Notes: generated by a model not told the origin, from the sequence alone. 64,000 bases of DNA from Anaeramoeba ignava (GCA_028826165.1 JAPDFW010000067.1:406366-470365); one strand, 5' to 3'; positions 26,530 through 37,979 are shown, numbered from the stretch's first letter. Numbers and translations are program-made.

Positions 26530-27957
26530 ATGAAATTTTTTTCAGCATTTAATCCAATTAGAAATTTTAAATCAATATTTTCAAGACCTTCAAGGAATCA
26601 TATTCAAGCATTTGATGGAATTAGAGCACTTGCTTCTTACTGGATTTTTGCATATCACACAATAGTTTTCTTACTTTGGCTAAGTGAACATGGAATTTTA
26701 AGTAGAGTTCTCCCAAATCCAATTCTAAAAATAATTTTAATGGGAGATTCTTCAGTTGATATCTTTTTTATTCTTTCTGGATTTTTGGTTTATTCAAGAT
26801 TTCTTTCTGAATTAAAGGGGAATACAATTCAAAATTTGGATTTAAGAATAAGATTGAGATATCTCACCAATTTTTTGATCAGAAGATTTCTAAGACTTTA
26901 TCCTTTGATCTATTTTTTCATTTTATTGAAAATTCTTGAATTGGTTGCTCTTAATGATCTTAAAGCAGGAATCCCTCAAATCTTGTTGACAATGTTTTTT
27001 CTAAATGATGTAATAGCAGGAAATGAATATACACCTGTTGGCCATTCTTGGTCTGTTGCAACTGAAATGAAAACATATTTTATTCTTCTTTACATTAAAA
27101 ATCAAATGATGAAAACAGGAAAAGATTCCACAAAATTATTGATAAAGATATTTGTGATTGCTTTGATTGTTTATACAACTGGTGTGATTTTCGCACCAAA
27201 GTTTCATAAATACCCTTTATACACTGAGATTTGGACGGAAGAACTTTGCACACTTTTTCATTTCCAGCCAGAAACAGGAAATTTTATTTTAGAGCATCCA
27301 GAAACTCTTGCTGAAGACAATTTCAGAAGGTTCCTTTTATATTTTGGATTTCATTCAAGACTCCCATTAATTATTATTGGATGTTTTGCTGCTTTTATTC
27401 AATACAGAACATCTTTTCCTGAAAAATGTCAGAAATCCAAACCATTTAGATTAATGATTCTTTTGATTGGATTGATTTTATTTTCATCTTTATTTATTCT
27501 CAAAACAACTCATTATATGTCAAATATTCAAATAGAAAATATTACCATTATTCAACAAATTATCATTCGATTATTTTCTTTTAACAGAATTATCAATTCA
27601 ATAGGTGCTTCTTTATTAATATTACTTATTATCAACAAAGCAGGAATTTTTGGAAATTTCTTCAATTATTTTCTTTCTTTAAAAATTTGGATTCCTTTCT
27701 CAAATCTTTCTTATTCTTTATATTTGACTCAAGTGGTTCCTATTTTTCTTTTGGAAATGGATTTAATCAAAAAATTTGGATTTGATTGGATTGATACTAG
27801 AAATAGTTTTCTTTTGATTTTAAAAGCTACTTTAGTTGTTTATCCTATTTCAATAATTACATTTTTATTGATTGAAAAACCAATGATAAATTTATCACCA
27901 GAAAGATTTAAATTAGAACAATTTATTTCAGGAAAAGAGAAAAAGAAAGAAGATTAA
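26530..27957 (+). CDS. Acyltransferase family 3 membrane protein (OatA/NRF-6-like)
   Basis: A 475-residue intronless protein. The start is ATG 26530; the open frame extends upstream only from a GTG. Family hallmarks are AFDGIRALASYWIFAYHT (catalytic-type His), GDSSVDIFFILSGFLVYSRF, LIRRFLRLYPLIYF and GHSWSVATEMKTY, followed by further helices to the C terminus. Roughly ten membrane segments. Relatives move acyl groups onto exported sugars or lipids (bacterial OatA, nematode NRF-6). The substrate here is unknown. It lies directly downstream of the 146-bp satellite, with TTCATTTTTTTTCATTT before the ATG. Confidence 0.85.
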   Translation: MKFFSAFNPIRNFKSIFSRPSRNHIQAFDGIRALASYWIFAYHTIVFLLWLSEHGILSRVLPNPILKIILMGDSSVDIFFILSGFLVYSRFLSELKGNTIQNLDLRIRLRYLTNFLIRRFLRLYPLIYFFILLKILELVALNDLKAGIPQILLTMFFLNDVIAGNEYTPVGHSWSVATEMKTYFILLYIKNQMMKTGKDSTKLLIKIFVIALIVYTTGVIFAPKFHKYPLYTEIWTEELCTLFHFQPETGNFILEHPETLAEDNFRRFLLYFGFHSRLPLIIIGCFAAFIQYRTSFPEKCQKSKPFRLMILLIGLILFSSLFILKTTHYMSNIQIENITIIQQIIIRLFSFNRIINSIGASLLILLIINKAGIFGNFFNYFLSLKIWIPFSNLSYSLYLTQVVPIFLLEMDLIKKFGFDWIDTRNSFLLILKATLVVYPISIITFLLIEKPMINLSPERFKLEQFISGKEKKKED

Positions 27958-28099
27958 ATAAAACCATTTTAATTTGATTTAAATTAAATTAAATTAAAAT
28001 GATAAAAATAAAGAAAGAAAGAGAATTAAAATTGATTTTTTATTATTCTTGTTTTGAATTGAAAATGAAAATGAAAAGAAAGGAAATTTGGAATTGGAA

Positions 28100-28200
28100 T
28101 TAAATATCTAAATCAGCTTGAAGTTCTTTTTCTTCTTGTTCTTGTTTTTGATTTAGATTTTTGATTTGTTTTTGATTTTGTTTTTTTGGAATTTGGAAAA
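28100..28200 (-). pseudogene. Relic C-terminal tail of an FG-GAP membrane protein
   Basis: The minus strand still encodes in frame KNLNQKQEQEEKELQADLDI and a stop. This is the exact C terminus of the two downstream paralogs, yet it lies outside and below the stop of the first paralog (28267), which ends in a different tail. Its 5' part has diverged. It looks like the leftover of a tail replaced during duplication or conversion, or an unused alternative last segment. Confidence 0.75.
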
Positions 28201-28266
28201 TAGATTGTTTTGAATGTTTTGAAGAAAGAAAGAAAGAAAGAAAATTCAAAAATTAAAATAAGAAGC

Positions 28267-30984
28267 TTAAATCATTTCAATTCCTCCTGATTTTTCAAGT
28301 TCTTTTTCTCTTTTTTTGATAATTCTTTTGATACTATTTTTTTGTTTCTTCATCAAAACAACAACAACAATAATTGCTGCAATAACAACAACTGGAATAA
28401 CAATTCCCATAACAATTATTGGTGTTTTTGATGAACTAGCACTTGTTTGAGTTGGAATAGAAGGTACGAGTGAAGTTGTTGAATTAATTCCTGAATATTC
28501 ACTTCCAAGACAATTTTCATCAGCTGATGCAACAACCCAAATAACGTATTCTTCTTCTCCATTTAATCCTGAGGCTGAATAAAAATTTGTAGATTTGGGT
28601 AAACAGATAGAAACTATTCCATAATGAAATAAATATCTGGCCAATCCAGATGATAAAATCAATGCATCCCAAGTGCAAACAAATCCATAATTTATTGCAT
28701 AACAATTTAATGAAGTAATATTTCCTAATTTAGCTCTTGTTGAAATAATTGAACTTGGTAATCCTAAATATGGTGTTTCACAATTTAAATCAATACATCC
28801 TCGAATTGAAATATTATATTCAATATTTCCTGATATTCCACTTATTATTCCAATAACTTCATTTCCACTTAAATTAAGTGATGTGAAATTTTGCCAATTT
28901 GTTCCATTATTAAGTGAAATTGAATAATTATTTGCATTTGTTAATTTTGTGAAATTAAATTCAATTTCTTCAGTTTTGGAAATTGTTTCATAAATTGTTG
29001 GAGCTATTGTGAAATTATCAGTTGTAATTGAAATTGATGAAGTATATCCACATTTTCCATTTGAATTACATGATGATATATTGATTTGATATTCTTGATT
29101 TGGTAATTGAACTGTAAATTGTTGATTTGATGAAGTTGGTTGATAATTTCCTGAATCATTTTGAGAAATTGATTGATAAGTAAAATTATAATAAAATGGA
29201 ATTGAACAATTAATTGGTTGATTCCAATTACAATTAATATCGACTAACTTTGAAATTGAACATGAAAAATTTGTAACTTCTCCAAATAATAATGGGAATA
29301 ATGATTCAACAATTTCTCCTTTATCATCTCCTTCACATTCTTGTGTTCTACATCCACAAATTGAAATATTATAATCATTTTCACATTCAAAATTATTCCA
29401 AAGATAATCAAGTGAAGAATTATCAACTGAAATGAAAGATATTAAATCAGGTTGAGATTGATTGAAATAAGAAAGATTATAATGATCAAGATGAGCAATT
29501 CCTTCATTGATTTGAACATTTGGATAGTTCCAAGTAACATTAATTGAATTGTTTGAAGGATTTGATAATTGAAAATCTTTTACAGAATCAATTTTTGTTG
29601 TTAAATTAATCAAAGAAGAAGATTCACCACATTTCATTGATACATTATTACAAGCTTGAATTTGAATTGAATAATATTCATTTCCAGTAATATTATCATA
29701 AAATGAAGAATTGAATTGCTGATAATAAACATTCTCATCTTCAAGAATTGGAGAATCAATATCAATCCAATCATATCCATAATTAATTTGATATTCCAAA
29801 GTTGTAATTTGAATTTCATCCCAATAACAATCAAATGATGAAAATGAAGATGAACAATTAACAATATTAACTTGAGGAATTAGTTTATATTCATAAACAA
29901 ATGCTTGATTTGCACCAAAAGCTCCAATAGCAGTAAAATTCTCATAAATTGAAACAGAATTTCCAAAATTTGAAGCTGGTCCATTCAAAATTTGTTCAAG
30001 ATTCCAGATTGATTCATTATATCTGTAAATAAATACTTGATTTACAGCAGAAGCTCCAATAGCAATAGCATCTTCATGAATTGAAACACTTCTTCCAAAA
30101 TTTAAAGCTGATGATTCATTCAATATTTGTTCTTCATTCCAAATTGATCCATTATATCTGTAAATAAATGTTTGATTTGCACCATAAGCACCAATAACAG
30201 TAAAATTCTCATAAATCGAAACAGAAAATCCAAAATATGAAGCTGATTCATTCAAATTTTGTTCTTGATTCCAAAATGTTCCATTATATCTGTAAATAAA
30301 TGTTTGATTTGCACCATAAGCTCCAACAACAATAACATCTTTATGAATTGAAACAGAATATCCAAAAAATAAAGCTGAAGGTTCACTCAAAATTTGTTCT
30401 TGATTCCAAAATGTTCCATTATATCTGTAAATAAATACTTGATTTGCATAATCAGCTCCAATAACAGTAACATTCTCATAAATTGAAACAGAAATTCCAA
30501 AATGTGTAACTGAAGATTCATTCAAAATTTGTTCTTCATTCCAAATTGATCCATTATATCTGTAAATAAATACTTGATTTGCATAATCAGCTCCAATAAC
30601 AGTAACATCTTCATAAACTGAAACAGAAATTCCAAAATGTGTAACTGAAGATTCATTCAAAGTTTGTTCAAGTTCAAAATTTGTTCCATTATATCTGTAA
30701 ATAAATGCTTGATTTAAATAACGAGTTCCAATAACAAGAACATCTTTATAAATTGAAACAGAAAATCCAAAATATCCTGATGAACTTGGAAATTGATCTA
30801 ATAAATTCCAAATCCAAGCTTCATCTGGAGTAGAATAATATCTTGTTGTTTCTGTTAATGTTTTTATTTCTGTTAATATTGGTGATATTAATGATGAAAT
30901 TGATTTTTGATTTTGGTTTGATTGAATTAAGAAAATATTGATAATTAAGAAAAAGTAAAAGGAAAAGAAAAGAATTGATTTCAT
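28267..30984 (-). CDS. Integrin-alpha-like FG-GAP/fibronectin-III membrane protein, paralog 1
   Basis: A 905-residue single-exon gene. Signal peptide (MKSILFFSFYFFLIINIF). Seven FG-GAP repeats (about residues 70-385), each reading FGxSVSIYxDVxVIGAxxANQ-xFIYRYNG: the number that closes an integrin-type beta-propeller. Then several fibronectin-III-like modules with Cys pairs (FDCYWD, INCNWNQP, CSWD/CTWD forms), many N-x-S/T sites, a membrane helix near residue 850, and a short basic tail ending GGIEMI. No GFFKR integrin tail motif is seen, nor the DxDxDG calcium loops. A role in adhesion or as a receptor is likely. It is the first of three tandem copies and differs from the others from the membrane segment on. 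Confidence 0.82.
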   Translation of the reverse strand: MKSILFFSFYFFLIINIFLIQSNQNQKSISSLISPILTEIKTLTETTRYYSTPDEAWIWNLLDQFPSSSGYFGFSVSIYKDVLVIGTRYLNQAFIYRYNGTNFELEQTLNESSVTHFGISVSVYEDVTVIGADYANQVFIYRYNGSIWNEEQILNESSVTHFGISVSIYENVTVIGADYANQVFIYRYNGTFWNQEQILSEPSALFFGYSVSIHKDVIVVGAYGANQTFIYRYNGTFWNQEQNLNESASYFGFSVSIYENFTVIGAYGANQTFIYRYNGSIWNEEQILNESSALNFGRSVSIHEDAIAIGASAVNQVFIYRYNESIWNLEQILNGPASNFGNSVSIYENFTAIGAFGANQAFVYEYKLIPQVNIVNCSSSFSSFDCYWDEIQITTLEYQINYGYDWIDIDSPILEDENVYYQQFNSSFYDNITGNEYYSIQIQACNNVSMKCGESSSLINLTTKIDSVKDFQLSNPSNNSINVTWNYPNVQINEGIAHLDHYNLSYFNQSQPDLISFISVDNSSLDYLWNNFECENDYNISICGCRTQECEGDDKGEIVESLFPLLFGEVTNFSCSISKLVDINCNWNQPINCSIPFYYNFTYQSISQNDSGNYQPTSSNQQFTVQLPNQEYQINISSCNSNGKCGYTSSISITTDNFTIAPTIYETISKTEEIEFNFTKLTNANNYSISLNNGTNWQNFTSLNLSGNEVIGIISGISGNIEYNISIRGCIDLNCETPYLGLPSSIISTRAKLGNITSLNCYAINYGFVCTWDALILSSGLARYLFHYGIVSICLPKSTNFYSASGLNGEEEYVIWVVASADENCLGSEYSGINSTTSLVPSIPTQTSASSSKTPIIVMGIVIPVVVIAAIIVVVVLMKKQKNSIKRIIKKREKELEKSGGIEMI

Positions 30985-31651
30985 TTCTGTTTTTTCTTTA
31001 AATAAATAAAAATAAAAATAAAAATAAAAATTGGATTGTTTTGTTTTTTGTTTTTTGTGTTATTTGTGTTTTTTTCTTACTTTTTTTTGTTGTTTTTTTT
31101 AAAAGAAAAAGAAAAAGAAAAAAGAAAAAAGAAAAAATGATCTTTTGTTTTTTTTTTTAAATTTTTTTTAATTAATTTAATTTTAAAAAAAAATTTTTTT
31201 TCTTGTTTTCTTTTTAATTTTAAATATTTTTGGAATATTTTGGGATATTTATCTGTTTTATCTTTTTTTCTTTTGGTTTCTTTTTCAATAATTTCTCTTT
31301 AAATTGTTTTTCTTTTTGTTAATTTTGATTTAAAATAAATTAAATTAAATTTTTTTTGATTTTTATTTTGATTTAATTGGAAATAATCAATTCCAATTTG
31401 AATTTTTATTAATTATTTCTTGTTTAAATTTTGGTTTTGAATTTAATTAATAATTTCTTCTTTTTCTTTTTTAAAAAAATCAAAATCAAAATCAAAATCA
31501 AAAAATAATAAATTTGTTTTTTTTTTGTTTTTGTTTTTGTTTTTTTGGAATTTGGAAAATAGATTGTTTTGAATTGAAAAGAAAAAAAGAAAAAAAGAAT
31601 TTGGAAATTAAAATTGAAAAGAAAAAAGAATTTGGAAAATTGGAATTTGAA
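30985..31651. other. Intergenic block 1 of the FG-GAP array with relic of the RCC1-BTB 3' end
   Basis: It repeats the sequence of 34403-35236 and 37980-38600 with indels. Positions 31365-31430 match the 3' end of the RCC1-BTB gene (38520-38600), for example AATAATCAATTCCAATTTGAA, but are broken by stops. The rest is T-rich with (TTTTTG)n and AAAGAAAAA tracts. No intact gene. Confidence 0.65.
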
Positions 31652-34402
31652 TTAAATATCTAAATCAGCTTGAAGTTCTTTTTCTTCTTGTTCTTGTTTT
31701 TGATTTAGATTTTTGGTTTGTTTTTGTTTTTTTCTTGTTTTTTTCTGATATAAAAGAATTGCAATAATAACTATTAAAATAATAATAATTGGAATAAGAA
31801 TTCCAATAGTTATTGCTGTTGTGTTGGAATTGTTTGAATCAGTTGATTGAGTTGGTTGATAAGGAGATAATATTGTAATTGATGTTGTTGAATTAATTCC
31901 TGAATATTCATTATCTGAACAATTTAAATCAGCTGATGAATAAATTGAAATTTCATAATATTCTCCTCCTTCTAATCCTGAAGTAATTGAATAATGAGGT
32001 GCTAGTAAATTTGTTAAACAAATTGTTATTAAATTGTATTTAAATGAATAAGCTTTTAATCCACTTGATAAAATTAATGAATCCCAACTACAAGCAAATC
32101 CATTAATTATTGCATAACAATTTAATGAAGTAATATTTCCTAATTTAGCTCTTGTTGAAATAATTGAACTTGGTAATCCTAAATATGGTATTTCACAATT
32201 TAAATCAGCACATCCTCGAATTGAAATATTATATTCAATATTTCCTGATATTCCACTTATGATTCCAATAACTTCATTTCCACTTAAATTAAGTGATGTG
32301 AAATTTTGCCAATTTGTTCCATTATTAAGTGAAATTGAATAATTATTTGCATTTGTTAATTTTGTGAAATTAAATTCAATTTCTTCAATTTTGGAAATTG
32401 TTTCATAAATTGTTGGAGCTGCTGGTAAATTATCAGTTGTAATTGAAATTGATGAAATATATCCACATTTTCCATTTGAATTACATGATGAAATATTGAT
32501 TTGATATTCTTGATTTGGTAATTGAACTGTAAATTGTTGATTTGTTGAAGTTGGTTGATAATTTCCTGAATCATTTTGAGAAATTGATTGATAAGTTAAA
32601 TTATAATAAAATGGAATTGAACAATTAATTGGTTGATTCCAATTACAATTAATATCGATTGAATATAAAATTGAACATGAAAAATTTGTAACTTCTCCAA
32701 ATATTAATGAAATTGATGATTCAACAATTTCTCCTTTATCATCTCCTTCACATTCTTGTGTTCTACATCCACAGATTGAAATATTATAATCATTTTCACA
32801 TTCAAAATTATTCAAAAAATAATCAAGTGAAGAATTATCAACTGAAATGAAAGATATTAAATCAGGTTGAGATTGAATGAGATAAGAAAGATTATAATGA
32901 TCAAGATGAGCAATTCCTTCATTGATTTGAACATTTGGATAATTCCAAGTAACATTAATTGAATTGTTTGAAGGATTTGATAATTGAAAATCTTTTACAG
33001 AATCAATTTTTGTTGTTAAATTAATCAAAGAAGAAGATTCACCACATTTCATTGATACATTATTACAAGCTTGAATTTGAATTGAATAATATTCATTTCC
33101 AGTAATATTATCATAAAATGAAGAATTGAATTGCTGATAATAAACATTCTCATCTTCAAGAATTGGAGAATCAATATCAATCCAATCATATCCATAATTA
33201 ATTTGATATTCCAAAGTTGTAATTTGAATTTCATCCCAATAACAATCAAATGATGAAAATGAAGATGAACAATTAACAATATTAACTTGTGGAATTAAAT
33301 TATATTCATAAACAAATGCTTGATTTATAACATAAGCTCCAATAGCAGTAAAATTCTCATAAATTGAAACAGAACTTCCAAAATTTGAAGTTGGTCCATT
33401 CAAAATTTGTTCAAGATTCCAAATTGATTCATTATATCTGTAAATAAATACTTGATTTACAGCAGAAGCTCCAATAGCAATAGCATCTTCATGAATTGAA
33501 ACAGAACCTCCAAAATTTGAAGCTGATTCATTCAATATTTGTTCTTCATTCCAAATTGATCCATTATATCTGTAAATAAATACTTCTTTTGCACCATAAG
33601 CACCAATAACAGTAACATTCTCATAAATCGAAACAGATTGTCCAAAATTTAAAGCTGATTCACTCAAATTTTGTTCTTGATTCCAAAATGTTCCATTATA
33701 TCTGTAAATAAATGTTTGATTTGCACTATGAGTTCCAATAACAATAACATCTTTATGAATTGAAACAGAAGATCCAAAATATGAAACTGATTCACTCAAA
33801 ATTTGTTCTTGATTCCAAATTGATCCATTATATCTGTAAATAAATACTTGATTTGCATAATAAGTACCAATAACAGTAACATTCTCATAAATTGAAACAC
33901 TTCTTCCAAAATTTGAAGCTGATTCATTCAAAATTTGTTCTTCATTCCAAATTGATCCATTATATCTGTAAATAAATACTTGATTTGCATAATCAGCTCC
34001 AATAACAATAACATTCTCATAAACTGAAACAGAAATTCCAAAATGTGTAACTGAAGATTCATTCAAAGTTTGTTCAAGTTCAAAATTTGTTCCATTATAT
34101 CTGTAAATAAATACTTGATTTAAATAACGAGTTCCAATAACAAGAACATCTTTATAAATTGAAACACTCCATCCAAACCATGAACCTGATGAACTTGGAA
34201 ATTGATCTAATAAATTCCAAATCCAAGCTTCATCGAGAGTAGAATAATATCTTGTTGTTTCTGTTAATGTTTTTATTTCTGTTAATATTGGTGATATTAA
34301 TGATGATGAAATTGATTTTTGATTTTGGTTTTGATTTGATTGAATTAAGAAAATATTGATAATTAAGAAAAAGAAAAAGGAAAAGAAAAGAATTGATTTC
34401 AT
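31652..34402 (-). CDS. Integrin-alpha-like FG-GAP/fibronectin-III membrane protein, paralog 2
   Basis: A 916-residue single-exon gene, intact. Same plan as paralog 1: signal peptide, seven FG-GAP blades (first FGWSVSIYKDVLVIG, last FGSSVSIYENFTAIG), fibronectin-III-like modules with paired Cys, membrane helix (TIGILIPIIIILIVIIAILL). The cytoplasmic tail differs from paralog 1: Lys/Gln-rich, ending KELQADLDI. Blade-to-blade sequence is shuffled relative to the other copies (for example the sixth blade FGGSVSIHEDAIAIG), as expected from conversion among repeats. Confidence 0.82.
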   Translation of the reverse strand: MKSILFFSFFFFLIINIFLIQSNQNQNQKSISSSLISPILTEIKTLTETTRYYSTLDEAWIWNLLDQFPSSSGSWFGWSVSIYKDVLVIGTRYLNQVFIYRYNGTNFELEQTLNESSVTHFGISVSVYENVIVIGADYANQVFIYRYNGSIWNEEQILNESASNFGRSVSIYENVTVIGTYYANQVFIYRYNGSIWNQEQILSESVSYFGSSVSIHKDVIVIGTHSANQTFIYRYNGTFWNQEQNLSESALNFGQSVSIYENVTVIGAYGAKEVFIYRYNGSIWNEEQILNESASNFGGSVSIHEDAIAIGASAVNQVFIYRYNESIWNLEQILNGPTSNFGSSVSIYENFTAIGAYVINQAFVYEYNLIPQVNIVNCSSSFSSFDCYWDEIQITTLEYQINYGYDWIDIDSPILEDENVYYQQFNSSFYDNITGNEYYSIQIQACNNVSMKCGESSSLINLTTKIDSVKDFQLSNPSNNSINVTWNYPNVQINEGIAHLDHYNLSYLIQSQPDLISFISVDNSSLDYFLNNFECENDYNISICGCRTQECEGDDKGEIVESSISLIFGEVTNFSCSILYSIDINCNWNQPINCSIPFYYNLTYQSISQNDSGNYQPTSTNQQFTVQLPNQEYQINISSCNSNGKCGYISSISITTDNLPAAPTIYETISKIEEIEFNFTKLTNANNYSISLNNGTNWQNFTSLNLSGNEVIGIISGISGNIEYNISIRGCADLNCEIPYLGLPSSIISTRAKLGNITSLNCYAIINGFACSWDSLILSSGLKAYSFKYNLITICLTNLLAPHYSITSGLEGGEYYEISIYSSADLNCSDNEYSGINSTTSITILSPYQPTQSTDSNNSNTTAITIGILIPIIIILIVIIAILLYQKKTRKKQKQTKNLNQKQEQEEKELQADLDI

Positions 34403-35236
34403 TTCTGTTGTTTTGTTGCTTTTTTTTTTAAATAAAAATAAATATAAATAAAATAAAAATAAAATAAAATAATTGAATTGTGTTTTTTTATGTTTTTATG
34501 TTTTTTTCTTACTTTGTGTTTTTTTGAATTTTTTTGTTGTTTTTTTTTTGCTTTTTTTTTTTTAAATAAAAAAATAAATAAAAATAATATAAAAATAAAA
34601 ATAAATAAATTGTGTTTTTGTTTTTTGTGTTATTTTTATGTTTTTCTTACTTTTTTTTGTTTTTTTTAAAAGGAAAAGAGAAAAGAAAAAAGAAAAAAGA
34701 AAAAATGATCTTTTGTTTTTTTTTTTAAATTTTTTTTAATTAATTTAATTTTAAAAAAAAATTTTTTTTCTTGTTTTCTTTTTTTAAAATTTTAATTTAA
34801 AATTTAATTTAAAATATTTTTGGAATATTTATCTGTTTTATCTGTTTTATCTTTTTTTCTTTTGGTTTCTTTTTCAATAATTTCTCTTTAAATTGTTTTT
34901 CTTTTTGTTAATTTTAATTTAAATTAAATTAAATTAAATTAAATTTTTTTTTTTATTTTGATTTAATTGGAAATAATTAATTTCTATTTAATTTTATTAA
35001 TTATTTCTTGTTTAAATTTTGGTTTTTGAATTTAATTAATAATTTCTTCTTTTTTCTTTTTTAAAAAAATCAAAATCAAAAATCAAAAATAATAAATTTG
35101 TTTTTGTTTTTGTTTTTGTTTTTGTTTTTTTGGAATTTGGAAAATAGATTGTTTTGAATTGAAAAGAAAGAAAGAAAAAAAGAATTTGGAAATTAAAATT
35201 GAAAAGAAAAAAAGAATTTGAAATTGGAAATTTGAA
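34403..35236. other. Intergenic block 2 of the FG-GAP array with relic of the RCC1-BTB 3' end
   Basis: Nearly the same as 37980-38489, including an ATGATCTTTTG segment between homopolymers (about 34703-34717). Positions 34955-35020 carry a second decayed match to the RCC1-BTB 3' end. (TTTTTG)n lies at 35097-35130. No gene. Confidence 0.65.
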
Positions 35237-37979
35237 TTAAATATCTAAATCAGCTTGAAGTTCTTTTTCTTCTTGTTCTTGTTTTTGATTTAGATTTTTG
35301 GTTTGTTTTTGTTTTTTTCTTGTTTTTTTCTGATATAAAAGAATTGCAATAATAACTATTAAAATAATAATAATTGGAATAAGAATTCCAATAGTTATTG
35401 CTGTTGTGTTGGAATTGTTTGAATCAGTTGATTGAGTTGGTTGATAAGGAGATAATATTGTAATTGATGTTGTTGAATTAATTCCTGAGTATTCATTATC
35501 TGAACAATTTAAATCAGCTGATGAATAAATTGAAATTTCATAATATTCTCCTCCTTCTAATCCTGAAGTAATTGAATAATGAGGTGCTAGTAAATTTGTT
35601 AAACAAATTGTTATTAAATTGTATCTAAATGAATAAGCTTTTAATCCACTTGATAAAATTAATGAATCCCAACTACAAGCAAATCCATTAATTATTGCAT
35701 AACAATTTAATGAAGTAATATTTCCTAATTTAGCTCTTGTTGAAATAATTGAACTTGGTAATCCTAAATATGGTGTTTCACAATTTAAATCAGCACATCC
35801 TCGAATTGAAATATTATATTCAATATTTCCTGATATTCCACTTATGATTCCAATAACTTCATTTCCACTTAAATCAAGAGATGTGAAATTTTGCCAATTT
35901 GTTCCATTATTAAGTGAAATTGAATAATTATTTGCATTTGTTAATTTTGTAAAATTAAATTCAATTTCTTCAGTTTTGGAAATTGTTTCGTAAATTGTTG
36001 GAGCTGCTGGTAAATTATCAGTTGTAATTGAAATTGATGAAATATATCCACATTTTCCATTTGAATTACATGATGATATATTGATTTGATATTCTTGATT
36101 TGGTAATTGAACTGTGAATTGTTGATTTGTTGAAGTTGGTTGATAATTTCCTGAATCATTTTGAGAAATTGATTGATAAGTTAAATTATAATAAAATGGA
36201 ATTGAACAATTAATTGGTTGATTCCAATTACAATTAATATCGATTGAATATAAAATTGAACATGAAAAATTTGTAACTTCTCCAAATATTAATGGGAATA
36301 ATGATTCAACAATTTCTCCTTTATCATCTCCTTCACATTCTTGTGTTCTACATCCACAGATTGAAATATTATAATCATTTTCACATTCTAAATTATTCAA
36401 AAAATAATCAAGTGAAGAATTATCAACTGAAAAGAAAGATATTAAATCAGGTTGAGATTGATTGAAATAAGAAAGATTATAATGATCAAGATGTGCAATT
36501 CCTTCATTGATTTGAACATTTGGATAATTCCAAGTAACATTAATTGAATTGTTTGAAGGATTTGATAATTGAAAATCTTTTACAGAATCAATTTTTGTTG
36601 TTAAATTAATCAAAGAAGAAGATTCACCACATTTCATTGATACATTATTACAAGCTTGAATTTGAATTGAATAATATTCATTTCCAGTAATATTATCATA
36701 AAATGAAGAATTGAATTGCTGATAATAAACATTCTCATCTTCAAGAATTGGAGAATCAATATCAATCCAATCATATCCATAATTAATTTGATATTCCAAA
36801 GTTGTAATTTGAATTTCATCCCAATAACAATCAAATGATGAAAATGAAGATGAACAATTAACAATATTAACTTGAGGAATTAAATTATTCATAAACAAAT
36901 GCTTGATTTACAACATAAGCTCCAATAGCAGTAAAATTCTCATAAATTGAAACAGAATTTCCAAAATTTGAAGTTGGTCCATTCAAAATTTGTTCAAGAT
37001 TCCAAATTGATTCATTATATCTGTAAATAAATACTTGATTTACAACAGAAGCTCCAATAGCAATAGCATCTCCATGAATTGAAACAGAATATCCAAAATA
37101 TGAAGCTGATTCATTCAATATTTGTTCTTCATTCCAAATTGATCCATTATATCTGTAAATAAATACTTCTTTTGCACCATAAGCACCAATAACAGTAAAA
37201 TTCTCATAAATCGAAACAGAAAATCCAAAATTTAAAGCTGATTCACTCAAATTTTGTTCTTGATTCCAAAATGTTCCATTATATCTGTAAATAAATGTTT
37301 GATTTGCACTATGAGTTCCAATAACAATAACATCTTTATGAATTGAAACAGAAGATCCAAAATATGAAACTGATTCACTCAAAATTTGTTCTTGATTCCA
37401 AATTGATCCATTATATCTGTAAATAAATACTTGATTTGCATAATAAGTACCAATAACAGTAACATTCTCATAAATTGAAACACTTCTTCCAAAATTTGAA
37501 GCTGATTCATTCAAAATTTGTTCTTCATTCCAAATTGATCCATTATATCTGTAAATAAATACTTGATTTGCATAATCAGCTCCAATAACAATAACATTCT
37601 CATAAATTGAAACAGAAATTCCAAAATGTGTAACTGAAGATTCATTCAAAGTTTGTTCAAGTTCAAAATTTGTTCCATTATATCTGTAAATAAATACTTG
37701 ATTTAAATAACGAGTTCCAATAACAAGAACATCTTTATAAATTGAAACACTCCATCCAAAATATCCTGAACTTGGAAATTGATCTAATAAATTCCAAATC
37801 CAAGCTTCATCTGGAGTAGAATAATATCTTGTTGTTTCTGTTAATGTTTTTATTTCTGTTAATATTGGTGATATTAATGATGATGAAATTGATTTTTGAT
37901 TTTGGTTTTGATTTGATTGAATTAAGAAAATATTGATAATTAAGAAAAAGAAAAAGGAAAAGAAAAGAATTGATTTCAT
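35237..37979 (-). pseudogene. FG-GAP/fibronectin-III membrane protein paralog 3, broken by a 2-bp deletion
   Basis: The first frame (37979-36885, 364 residues) gives signal peptide and seven FG-GAP blades, then stops right after NQAFVYE. The second frame (from 36898 down to 35237) continues from NLIPQVNIVNC to the same tail as paralog 2. Paralog 2 has AAATTATATTCAT where this copy has AAATTATTCAT: two bases (AT) are missing near 36887-36891. Everything else is almost identical to paralog 2. It could be a young pseudogene that would secrete only the propeller, or an assembly error. I describe it as broken and leave it so. Confidence 0.75.
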
